Shown: positions 1 through 5,589, counted from the stretch's first letter. The stretch is 7,761 nt of DNA from Acidimicrobiaceae bacterium (GCA_003514205.1 DORQ01000282.1:407-8167); one strand, 5' to 3'. The notes: generated from the letters alone by a model not told the origin. Numbers and translations are program-made.

Positions 1-6
1 AACTAG

Positions 7-72
7 TACGAGGCGTCCGAGATGGCCTCGGCCGAGTTCGTGAGTCGCCTGCGGCGGATCGCTGAACGATGA
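7..72 (+). other. Possible 3' end of an upstream gene, or its remnant
   Basis: From base 7 the frame reads 21 codons to a TGA at 70-72, ending in EFVSRLRRIAER. Seventeen of the 21 third codon positions are G or C, which fits real coding sequence here better than the alternative open frame that ends at 61-63. The same frame has a TAG at bases 4-6, so the piece is either the tail of a gene broken by a nonsense codon, a decayed remnant, or chance. I do not recognise the family from so few residues. The window edge prevents any further test. Confidence 0.25.
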
Positions 73-84
73 CAACAGGTTCCG

Positions 85-104
85 CATCAATCCGATGATT
101 GATG
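85..104. promoter_or_regulatory. Perfect 8-bp inverted repeat upstream of the exporter operon
   Basis: CATCAATC (85-92) and GATTGATG (97-104) are exact reverse complements around a 4-base CGAT spacer. No T-run follows, so a protein-binding operator is more likely than an intrinsic terminator, although it could also form a hairpin at the end of the upstream fragment. The DNA-binding protein is unknown; the WYL regulator encoded downstream in the same operon is the obvious candidate, by inference only. Confidence 0.4.
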
Positions 105-137
105 AGCAACTCTCAGCTTGATTGGAGGATCTGACTA

Positions 138-160
138 TTACGGACCGTATCTGTCCGCAA
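138..160. promoter_or_regulatory. Imperfect dyad (TTACGGAC-N7-GTCCGCAA), candidate operator
   Basis: The arms at 138-145 and 153-160 match at 7 of 8 positions and are separated by 7 bases. The dyad lies 68 to 106 bases before the candidate starts of the exporter ATPase, a usual place for an operator. Its sequence differs from the dyad at 85-104, so the two may bind different proteins. I found no convincing -10/-35 pair around it. Confidence 0.35.
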
Positions 161-215
161 TAGCGGCAAGACTTTGAGCGTTCCAAGAAACGGCAAGGTC
201 GAATGCCGACCAACC

Positions 216-269
216 AAGGAGATCTGAATGCCCCATACGCACTGCAGACCGATCGGCCCTCGTCCATGA
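216..269 (+). promoter_or_regulatory. Shine-Dalgarno plus 13-codon minicistron overlapping the ATPase start
   Basis: AAGGAG at 216-221 sits 6 bases before an ATG at 228-230. That ATG opens a 13-codon frame (MPHTHCRPIGPRP) that stops at TGA 267-269. The stop overlaps the ATG at 266-268 in an ATGA arrangement, the classic layout for translational coupling. The ATG at 266, which best fits the ABC ATPase family N-terminus, has no Shine-Dalgarno sequence of its own. The 10-mer AAGGAGATCT occurs here (216-225) and again before the permease (1046-1055). Whether the peptide is made, or acts as a leader, is inference. Confidence 0.35.
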
Positions 270-1057
270 GCGCGATCAAGGCCGTTGGCCTCAAGAAGAC
301 CTACTCGACTGGCGGTGAGGAGGTTGAAGCGGTTCGAGGAGTCGATCTCGATGTTCAACCAGGAGAGATCTTTGGGTTCCTCGGGCCCAACGGTGCAGGC
401 AAGTCCACCACTGTCCGCATGCTCACCACCCTCATGACCTTGTCGGCCGGCACTGTCCATGTCGGCGGTGTAGATGTCGCAGCAGACCCTCACGGTGCAC
501 GCCGAAAGATCGGCGTCGCACTCCAAGAGGCCGGCCTCGACGAACGCCAGACTAGCCGCGAGATTCTTGTCCTGCAGGCGCGCCTGTTCGGCATGAGGCC
601 CTCTGAAGCAGGTGCGCGTGCCCAAGAGCTGCTTGAACTGGTCGACCTCACCGAGGCCGCGGATCGTCGGGTCAAGGGATACTCGGGGGGAATGAAACGC
701 CGACTCGACCTTGCCTCAGCGCTGGTACACGAACCTGAGGTGCTGTTCCTTGACGAGCCAACCACCGGGCTCGACCCAGGCAGCCGTATCACCGTGTGGG
801 ACGAGGTCCGCCGGATCAACTCCATGGGAACCACTGTGTTCCTCACTACCCAATATCTCGAAGAGGCAGATCAATTGTGCAACCGCCTCGCAATTATTGA
901 TTCGGGTCTGATCATTCGTGAAGGTACGCCTGCCTCGCTCAAGGCTGAGCTTCGTGAGCGCACGGGCCTCGACACCGACCCCACCCTCGACGACGTCTTC
1001 TTGGACGCAACCGGACGAACCCGCGACCGTGTCGCCGGTGAAGTAAAGGAGATCTAG
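266..1057 (+). CDS. ABC-2 type exporter ATP-binding protein, DrrA-like
   Basis: This is the ATPase of a two-component ABC exporter; it powers the membrane protein encoded next to it, and the substrate cannot be told from sequence. Numbered from the ATG at 266 (263 residues), it has Walker A GPNGAGKST (40-48), Q-loop Gln 87, signature SGGMKRR (about 140-146), Walker B LFLDEP (160-165) and a D-loop. The H-loop reads LTTQYLEEAD with Gln 196 in place of the usual His, a variant I know from DrrA-type proteins. The C-terminal TLDDVFLDATG motif (about 240-250) is also typical of DrrA. An in-frame ATG at 203 would add 21 residues, but family proteins begin near MSAIKAVGLKK and no Shine-Dalgarno precedes 203. 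The start is therefore uncertain (203 or 266), while the function class is secure. The gene ends 2 bases before the permease ATG. Confidence 0.93.
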   Translation: MSAIKAVGLKKTYSTGGEEVEAVRGVDLDVQPGEIFGFLGPNGAGKSTTVRMLTTLMTLSAGTVHVGGVDVAADPHGARRKIGVALQEAGLDERQTSREILVLQARLFGMRPSEAGARAQELLELVDLTEAADRRVKGYSGGMKRRLDLASALVHEPEVLFLDEPTTGLDPGSRITVWDEVRRINSMGTTVFLTTQYLEEADQLCNRLAIIDSGLIIREGTPASLKAELRERTGLDTDPTLDDVFLDATGRTRDRVAGEVKEI

Positions 1058-1059
1058 CT

Positions 1060-1872
1060 ATGACTGCAACTCATCAAGGGACGGCTGGCGGAGGAGCAAC
1101 GGAGTCATCCAACGCCCTCCGCGACTCGTTCATCCTCGGAGGTCGTGCCATTCGAGAGGCGCTGCGAACACCTGACTCGCTCTTCCCGACCATGTTCATT
1201 CCGCTGTTCTTTCTGGTCGTCAACGTTGGCCAGGCTGCGAAGATCTTCCCCTCCGAAGGCACTCCGTTCTTGTTCGGCCAGAGCTACGGAGCCTTTCAGC
1301 TCCCAGCTTCGTTGCTGCTCTCCGCCTCATTCGGCGGTGCTGGCCTGTACCTCGTTGAAGAAATCGAAGGCGGGTACTTCGACAAATTGAGGGCCACACC
1401 TATCTCTCGGATGGCATTGGTGCTGGGCCGCCTCTATGCAGAGTTCGTGAAGACAGCTGCTGTTGCGACGGTGATGGTGCTGCTTGCTTTGGCGTTTGGC
1501 ATCCGGATCAAGTCGGGAATCCCGGGTTTTCTCGTGATGGTCGTCATGGTGTCGCTGTGGGCAATGGTGTTTGCCGGGTTCATGCAACTTCTGGCACTGA
1601 AGACTCGAAGCGCTGCAGCAACTCAAGGCGGATCGATGATCTTCTTCCCGCTGCTCTTCCTGACCCCAAACTTCGTGCCCCGAGATCAACTCACCCGACC
1701 GATGGAGATTGCCGCAACGCTCAACCCAGTGACCTACATCATGGAGGGAGTCCGATCTCTGGTGCTCGAAGGATTCAACGGCGCCGCAATTGGCAAGGGG
1801 TTCGCAGTCGTCGGTGTGACAATGGTGCTCATGTTGGCGCTGAGTATCCGTATGGTCAACAACTACGACTGA
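1060..1872 (+). CDS. ABC-2 type exporter permease, DrrB-like
   Basis: This is the membrane half of the exporter, 270 residues, expected in the cytoplasmic membrane. After a hydrophilic N-terminus of about 40 residues, hydrophobic segments appear near 42-58, 80-99, 131-148, 155-178, 191-203 and 245-264, giving the six spans usual for ABC-2 permeases. The loop EIEGGYFDKLRATPISR (101-117) is the conserved cytoplasmic motif of DrrB-like proteins, thought to contact the ATPase, and NPVTYIMEGVRSL (222-234) is the common C-terminal ABC-2 signature. A strong Shine-Dalgarno (AAAGGAG, 1045-1051) lies 8 bases before the ATG and inside the end of the ATPase gene, so the two are surely co-transcribed. Drug or lipid export is possible, but the substrate is unknown. 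Confidence 0.92.
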   Translation: MTATHQGTAGGGATESSNALRDSFILGGRAIREALRTPDSLFPTMFIPLFFLVVNVGQAAKIFPSEGTPFLFGQSYGAFQLPASLLLSASFGGAGLYLVEEIEGGYFDKLRATPISRMALVLGRLYAEFVKTAAVATVMVLLALAFGIRIKSGIPGFLVMVVMVSLWAMVFAGFMQLLALKTRSAAATQGGSMIFFPLLFLTPNFVPRDQLTRPMEIAATLNPVTYIMEGVRSLVLEGFNGAAIGKGFAVVGVTMVLMLALSIRMVNNYD

Positions 1873-1892
1873 TGATCAGACGACAGTTGTGA
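1872..1892 (+). promoter_or_regulatory. Six-codon minicistron bridging permease stop and regulator start
   Basis: An ATG at 1872-1874 shares a base with the permease TGA (1870-1872) and opens a six-codon frame (MIRRQL). It stops at TGA 1890-1892, which overlaps the regulator's GTG start (1889-1891). The regulator start has no clear Shine-Dalgarno, so ribosomes may reach it by stepwise reinitiation. The frame is very short and could be chance. Confidence 0.2.
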
Positions 1893-2458
1893 GCGATCCC
1901 ACCTCGCGTATCCTCGAGCTCCTCTCCCTCCTCCAGACGCATCGCCATTGGAAGGGCTCTGAGCTCGCTGCCCGACTCGGAGTGACTGAACGGACTGTGC
2001 GGCGCGACATCGATCGCCTTCGCGAACTGGGGTACCCGGTCGATGCTGAAACTGGCTCGGCCGGCGGCTACCGGCTCGCGGTCGGTGCTCACCTACCGCC
2101 CCTCGTCGTCAATGACGAGGAGGCGGTTGCGTTGGTCATTGGCCTTCGGAGTGCTGCAGTAAGTGCCATTGACGGAACCGAAGCTGCAACTGTTGGGCTG
2201 CTAGCGAAACTGGACAGGGTTCTGCCTGATCGAGTCCGTCGGCGTGTCGCCTCGCTGGCATCAAACCTCGAGGTCATGGTCTGGGCCGAGACCGGGCCCT
2301 CAATCGGCGTGGCAGCCCTAACCACGCTGAGCCAGGCCTGCAGCGATTCAGAGGAGGTTCGATTCTCCTATGAGCGGCGCGACGGTGAGACATCGGAACG
2401 ACTGGTGCGCCCACACTCGCTCGTCGCATCGGGGCGACGTTGGTACTTGGTGGCCTAG
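1889..2458 (+). CDS. WYL-domain regulator, N-terminal part (HTH plus truncated WYL)
   Basis: This is the 189-residue product expected if the amber codon is obeyed. Residues 7-60 form an HTH_11/DeoR-like winged helix, with LGVTERTVRRDIDRLRELGYPV as the recognition region and SAGGYRL as the wing. A helical linker follows, and the WYL domain begins near residue 140. It stops two residues after the name-giving W185-Y186-L187, so the ligand-sensing domain is incomplete while DNA binding may survive. WYL regulators normally control neighbouring genes, here probably the exporter. The GTG start is chosen because MSDPTSRILELLSLLQ matches family N-termini. Confidence 0.8.
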   Translation: MSDPTSRILELLSLLQTHRHWKGSELAARLGVTERTVRRDIDRLRELGYPVDAETGSAGGYRLAVGAHLPPLVVNDEEAVALVIGLRSAAVSAIDGTEAATVGLLAKLDRVLPDRVRRRVASLASNLEVMVWAETGPSIGVAALTTLSQACSDSEEVRFSYERRDGETSERLVRPHSLVASGRRWYLVA

Positions 2459-2491
2459 GACCTCCGCCGGGAGGATTGGCGAACGTTCCGG

Positions 2492-2851
2492 TTGGACCGG
2501 ATGGCCGAAGTCCGTGTTGCGGGCGCGCGCTTCGCTCCGATGGAACTTCCAGGCGAAGGTGCAGCGGAATTCGTTCGGCGTGGGATGCACGCCATGTCTT
2601 CCCAATTCGAGGTGACCCTCGAGGTGTCAGGTAGCACCGAGGATCTTGATTCGATTGCCTCCCGCGTTCGTGGCGACGCGGAAGTGGTCTCGTCGAATTG
2701 CATCAGGCTGCGGTTGCAGTCCGAATCACTGGAGTGGTTAGCCGCACTCGTGGGGATGGTTGCCATTCGCTGCGAATTCTCCATCGTTGACGCACCCGAC
2801 GAACTTGGTCCGCTGCTCGCGGCCGCTGGAAATCGACTGATTGACCGTTGA
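2492..2851 (+). CDS. WYL regulator, C-terminal remnant after the amber codon
   Basis: This is the in-frame continuation of the broken regulator. It encodes the rest of the WYL domain (LDRMAEVRV...) and the WCX C-terminal extension, ending LLAAAGNRLIDR. The first possible starts are TTG 2492 and ATG 2501. The nearest Shine-Dalgarno-like run (GGGAGGA, 2469-2475) is 16 or more bases upstream, too far for good initiation, so separate translation is doubtful. It has no independent function I can name; it is best read as the second half of the gene at 1889-2851. Confidence 0.45.
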   Translation: MDRMAEVRVAGARFAPMELPGEGAAEFVRRGMHAMSSQFEVTLEVSGSTEDLDSIASRVRGDAEVVSSNCIRLRLQSESLEWLAALVGMVAIRCEFSIVDAPDELGPLLAAAGNRLIDR

Positions 2852-2881
2852 CCGACCGTTCAGCGAACTCATGAGGATGAT

Positions 2882-2939
2882 CCGAACTCAGTTCGGCTGT
2901 TCCTGCCAGAATTTCCTGAAATCCAGAAAGCGCTGAAAT
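2882..2939. promoter_or_regulatory. Dyads and direct repeats upstream of the toxin-antitoxin pair
   Basis: The gap between the regulator and the antitoxin holds CCGAAC-TCA-GTTCGG (2882-2896), a perfect 6-bp dyad. It is followed by ATTTC-CT-GAAAT (2911-2922), with CTGAAAT repeated at 2916-2922 and 2933-2939. Phd-family antitoxins repress their own operon by binding palindromes near the promoter, so these are candidate operator sites. The first dyad could instead be a terminator stem for the upstream gene, but no T-run follows it. Confidence 0.3.
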
Positions 2940-2967
2940 GTCGCCAACATTCCGAGCCTAAAAGCGC

Positions 2968-2979
2968 CATACTTACAAG
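2968..2979 (+). promoter_or_regulatory. Candidate -10 element for a leaderless antitoxin transcript
   Basis: CATACT (2968-2973) matches TATAAT at four of six positions and ends six bases before the antitoxin ATG. Transcription would then start at or next to the A of the ATG, giving a leaderless mRNA. That would explain the absence of a Shine-Dalgarno sequence. I see no good -35 element. Confidence 0.3.
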
Positions 2980-3237
2980 ATGGAAGCGGGAGTTCGAGAA
3001 TTGCGGGATCATCTGAGCCGGTATCTCAACGAGGTACGTGATGGCAACGAAGTGACCGTGACGGACCATGGTAAAGCTGTGGCTCGGCTCGTCCCGGTTG
3101 ACCAACCTCGCCCGCTCGATCGGTTGGTCGCTGAGGGAATTGTTGCACCTGCGACCGTGCCCAAACGTCGAAGAACTGCTCGACGGGTCGTGGGTAAGGG
3201 AACTGTCAGCGACCTCGTCGCTGAACAGAGGCAGTGA
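2980..3237 (+). CDS. Antitoxin of a type II TA module, Phd/YefM (prevent-host-death) family
   Basis: This 85-residue protein starts MEAGVRELRDHLSRYLNEVRDG and continues VTVTDHGKAVARLVP, the characteristic Phd/YefM fold that dimerises and binds operator DNA. The C-terminal half (about 45-85) is basic and variable, as expected for the part that wraps the toxin. It should neutralise the PIN toxin encoded immediately downstream and repress the shared promoter. Its TGA stop overlaps the toxin GTG by four bases (GTGA), so toxin translation is coupled to antitoxin translation. The family is secure; regulation and partner are inferred from gene order. Confidence 0.9.
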   Translation: MEAGVRELRDHLSRYLNEVRDGNEVTVTDHGKAVARLVPVDQPRPLDRLVAEGIVAPATVPKRRRTARRVVGKGTVSDLVAEQRQ

Positions 3238-3656
3238 TCGTCTATTTCGACACTTCGGCCATTATTCCCTTGATCATTGGCGAACCATCCTCGGTGAAAT
3301 GCACTCGACTGTGGAACGACGCCGACCGCAGTGTGAGTGTGCGTTTGTTGTATCCCGAGGCGCGATCAGCGTTGGGGAAGGCACATCGATTGAGCCGGAT
3401 TTCGGCACAGCAGCTGTCGGCAGCAGTGGATGATTTGGACGAGATCTTGAAGGGAGTTGATCACATTGAGATCACCGCCGACCTCGTACGCCTAGCGGGC
3501 GAACTGGCTCACCATTACGGGTTGCGAGGCTACGACGCGGTTCACCTCGCTGCTGTGTCGTCCATCGCTAGCCCCGAGGTTGTGCTCGCAACCGGTGATT
3601 CGGACCTCGCTCACGCGACAAGATCGCTAGGGATTTCCCTGGCGTTCACCAGCTGA
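3234..3656 (+). CDS. PIN-domain toxin, VapC family ribonuclease
   Basis: A 140-residue PIN-domain protein covering a whole VapC (usually about 130-145 residues). The acidic metal-binding residues are all present: Asp 6 in YFDTSA, Glu 42 in YPEARSAL, Asp 101 in LRGYDAVHLAA, and Asp 122 or Asp 124 in ATGDSDL. The catalytic site therefore looks intact. VapC toxins are Mg-dependent RNases that cleave tRNA or rRNA; the target here cannot be read from the sequence. The GTG start overlaps the antitoxin stop and gives MIVYFDTSAIIPL, the standard VapC N-terminus. The pairing with a Phd-type antitoxin is common in actinobacteria. Confidence 0.92.
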   Translation: MIVYFDTSAIIPLIIGEPSSVKCTRLWNDADRSVSVRLLYPEARSALGKAHRLSRISAQQLSAAVDDLDEILKGVDHIEITADLVRLAGELAHHYGLRGYDAVHLAAVSSIASPEVVLATGDSDLAHATRSLGISLAFTS

Positions 3657-3678
3657 TACCAACGCGAAGATCTTGTCG
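3616..3678. repeat. Separated 10-bp inverted repeat at the end of the toxin gene
   Basis: CGACAAGATC (3616-3625, within the last codons of the toxin) is the exact reverse complement of GATCTTGTCG (3669-3678, after its stop), with 43 bases between. It could fold into a long-range stem in the toxin mRNA 3' end or mark an old insertion boundary. No function is established. Confidence 0.25.
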
Positions 3679-3703
3679 ACATTGAAGATTTAGGAGGCAC
3701 GAC

Positions 3704-3731
3704 ACTGGCACCTGGCCAGTAGACTCCCCCG
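3704..3731 (+). promoter_or_regulatory. Candidate disA promoter (-10 TAGACT) with adjoining palindrome
   Basis: TAGACT (3720-3725) fits the TANNNT pattern and ends six bases before the disA ATG, so the transcript would be leaderless; no Shine-Dalgarno lies at a usable distance. ACTGGC (3704-3709) and GCCAGT (3715-3720) form a perfect 6-bp dyad with a 5-base spacer that runs into the first base of the -10. Lying upstream of the start point, it would act as DNA, most likely a repressor site. Confidence 0.4.
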
Positions 3732-4805
3732 ATGGCAGCACGACGTGACAAAGCACTTCTCGGAGCGCTCGCAAAGATCGCTCCCGGCCAACCTCTGCGA
3801 GAGGGCCTCGATCGCATTATCAAAGCCAACATGGGCGCGCTCATCGTGATCGGCGATGGCCCCGAAGTGCTCAACATCTGTTCGGGCGGGTTCCTCCTCG
3901 ACGCGGCCTTCACTCCACAACGCTTGTCGGAACTCGCCAAGACCGACGGGGCCATCATCTTGGCAGCCGACGCCAGCCGAATCGCCCGTGCCAATGTGCA
4001 CCTGGTTCCAAACCCGAACACACCAACAACAGAGACGGGCACCCGCCACCGCACTGCTGAGCGGGTAGCCCGCAGCATTGGGGTACCAGTGATTTCGGTC
4101 TCTGAAGACATGGCTGTGCTCACGCTGTACATGCATGACGCGAAGCATCAGCTCGCCACAATTCCGGCAATTCTGAGCCGCTGCAACCAGGCGCTTCAGA
4201 CCCTTGAGCGATACAAGATGCGCCTGTCGGAGGTGACTGCCAACCTCGTGACGGTCGAGGTGGAAGATCTGGTCACCGTCCGAGACGTGGTCACGTTGTT
4301 GCAACGAACTGAAATTGTGGTTCGGATCGCCGAGGAAATCGAGCGCTACCTAGTCGAGTTAGGTACTGATGGTCGCCTGGTCCGATTGCAACTTCAGGAG
4401 TTGATGGGTGGAGTTGAAGACGACCGTCGCATGGTGGTGCTCGACTACTTCGAACCCGATGCCTCCTGGAACCTCGAACGGGCCATGGAGACCTTGTCTG
4501 GCCTTGAGATGGAAGATCTTCTCGACCCGGAATCGGTCGCGCAAGCACTTCACCTTTCCGGCGGAGCCAAAGACGCAGATGCACCGCTGCAATCCCGTGG
4601 CTACCGCATGTTGTCCAAAGTGCCGCGGCTTCCTCAGGAACTTCTCGAAAACATCGTTGGTGAGTTTCACTCCCTCGACAAGTTGCTTCGGGCCACTGTC
4701 GAAGACCTCGCAGCAGTTGAGGGTGTGGGCGAGCTCTGGGCGCGCAACATCAAAGACTCGCTCAGCCAGATCGCAGAAACCTCGATTCTGGACCGCTTTA
4801 CCTGA
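3732..4805 (+). CDS. disA: DNA integrity scanning protein DisA, diadenylate cyclase
   Basis: DisA converts two ATP into cyclic di-AMP and slows this activity when it meets branched DNA, linking genome integrity to second-messenger level. The 357-residue length matches the family. The N-terminal DAC domain (about 10-150) has the catalytic TDGA (71-74) and GTRHRTAER (103-111) motifs intact. A helical linker region (about 150-290) and a C-terminal helix-hairpin-helix DNA-binding domain follow, the latter seen as PRLPQELLENIV and VEGVGELWARNIKDSL (about 299-344). Assembly as an octamer is known for the family. The ATG start gives the usual short N-terminus before LLGALAKIAPGQPLREGLDRI. radA, a frequent neighbour, is not next to it here. 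Confidence 0.97.
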   Translation: MAARRDKALLGALAKIAPGQPLREGLDRIIKANMGALIVIGDGPEVLNICSGGFLLDAAFTPQRLSELAKTDGAIILAADASRIARANVHLVPNPNTPTTETGTRHRTAERVARSIGVPVISVSEDMAVLTLYMHDAKHQLATIPAILSRCNQALQTLERYKMRLSEVTANLVTVEVEDLVTVRDVVTLLQRTEIVVRIAEEIERYLVELGTDGRLVRLQLQELMGGVEDDRRMVVLDYFEPDASWNLERAMETLSGLEMEDLLDPESVAQALHLSGGAKDADAPLQSRGYRMLSKVPRLPQELLENIVGEFHSLDKLLRATVEDLAAVEGVGELWARNIKDSLSQIAETSILDRFT

Positions 4806-4867
4806 CCCGTCCCGAGATCGGTTCTCTGCGCAACGCACGACCGGTCCCACTTTCCACGGAGCCATAC

Positions 4868-5536
4868 GTGCGAATCATCCTGTCAACCGGCACCCCCGCC
4901 GAACTCGTCAAACCACTTGATGGGCGCCCGAGCACTCGTGGGCTGGTGCTGTGGCCGGACATCTTTGGTCTTCGACCGCTCTTTGTTCAGCACGCACAAC
5001 GACTAGCGAATGACCACGGGTGGACGGTTGTGGTGGTCGAACCGTATCCGGGCAACGAGTCGATGACCATCGCTGAACGACAGGAGTTCGCGAAGGAACT
5101 CAACGACGATGCGAAGCTCGCTGACACAGTCGCGGCTGCCGAACTGATGGAGCTCGCTCAGGTGGGAGTGCTTGGGTTCTGCCAAGGCGGGATGTGGGCA
5201 ATGAAAGCGCTTGCCTCTCAACGAATCAATCGGGCCGTCGCGTTTTACGGAATGGTTCGAGTTCCACCTCAGTGGCAGGGCGGCGGCCTCGGAGATGCCA
5301 TCGATGTCGTGACAGCGAGGGCCGCAGATGGCGATCTCTCGTTGTTGTGCATCTTTGGCACCGATGACCCCTGGTGTCCGGCGGAGGAAATTGCCGAGAT
5401 CGAGGCAGCAGGTGCCACGGTGAAACGGTATGAGGGAGCGGGCCACGGATGGGCTCAGGACCCTGATCGTGAGGGCTACCTTCCTGTCGAGGCCGCCGAT
5501 GCGTGGGCTCGTGCGGAGCAGTTTCTCGGCGGCTAG
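4868..5536 (+). CDS. Dienelactone hydrolase family protein
   Basis: An alpha/beta-hydrolase of 222 residues, probably cytoplasmic since no signal peptide is visible. The catalytic triad expected for dienelactone hydrolases can be placed: nucleophile Cys 105 in GFCQGGMW, an acid at Asp 166 or 167 in FGTDDPWCP, and His 193 in GAGHGW. The N-terminal strand GLVLWPDIFGLRP (25-37) is also typical. The family hydrolyses dienelactones in chlorocatechol degradation, but many members act on unknown esters, and no aromatic-degradation genes are nearby, so the substrate is open. The GTG start has a good Shine-Dalgarno (GGAG, 4858-4861; 6-base spacing). It lies 62 bases after disA and is probably co-transcribed. 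Confidence 0.88.
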   Translation: MRIILSTGTPAELVKPLDGRPSTRGLVLWPDIFGLRPLFVQHAQRLANDHGWTVVVVEPYPGNESMTIAERQEFAKELNDDAKLADTVAAAELMELAQVGVLGFCQGGMWAMKALASQRINRAVAFYGMVRVPPQWQGGGLGDAIDVVTARAADGDLSLLCIFGTDDPWCPAEEIAEIEAAGATVKRYEGAGHGWAQDPDREGYLPVEAADAWARAEQFLGG

Positions 5537-5560
5537 CTCGAAGCGAGACCTGCGAGGCGC

Positions 5561-5585
5561 TTGGCATTGCTGACGCAGCAACCAG
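5561..5585. terminator. Hairpin between convergent genes, possible bidirectional terminator
   Basis: TTGCTG (5567-5572) and CAGCAA (5576-5581) pair perfectly around ACG. The stem can extend past a CA bulge using TTGG (5561-5564) and CCAG (5582-5585). It sits in the 53-base gap between the hydrolase and Crp/Fnr stop codons. No T-run is present on either strand, so termination efficiency is uncertain. Confidence 0.35.
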
Positions 5586-5589
5586 CGAG

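Larger units (their letters stand above)
1889..2851 (+). pseudogene. YafY-type HTH/WYL transcriptional regulator interrupted by one amber codon
   Basis: Read as one frame from the GTG at 1889 to the TGA at 2849-2851, this spans 320 codons, the usual length of a full YafY/WYL regulator. The only interruption is TAG at 2456-2458 (codon 190). On both sides the protein is family-like: before it comes RRWYLVA, after it DLRREDWRTFRLDRM, and the typical form is WYLVAYDLRREDW, so the TAG replaces a tyrosine codon by one base change. The downstream part has no other stop or frameshift. Other genes in the window (exporter ATPase, hydrolase, Crp/Fnr, ispDF) end in TAG, so the codon is a normal stop here. 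This may be a recent loss-of-function mutation or a sequencing error; programmed readthrough is less likely. Confidence 0.75.

Noticed and set aside
113..625. Long minus-strand open frame over the exporter ATPase
   Set aside because: It is antisense to a well-supported ABC ATPase with clear motifs, has no family resemblance, and arises from the codon bias of the real gene. The same holds for the other antisense frames over disA, ispDF and the hydrolase.
2456..2458. Stop-codon reassignment (TAG as sense codon) to explain the WYL gene
   Set aside because: TAG ends the exporter ATPase, hydrolase, Crp/Fnr and ispDF genes at family-typical lengths, so it is a normal stop codon in this genome.
2882..2896. 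CCGAAC-TCA-GTTCGG resembles an actinobacterial SOS (LexA) box
   Set aside because: The spacer is 3 bases, while the LexA site needs CGAAC-N4-GTTCG, and the downstream genes are a toxin-antitoxin pair with no SOS signature. It is kept only as a generic dyad.
3691..3697. TAGGAGG between the toxin gene and disA as a ribosome binding site
   Set aside because: No ATG, GTG or TTG lies 5 to 10 bases downstream, and the disA ATG is more than 30 bases away.
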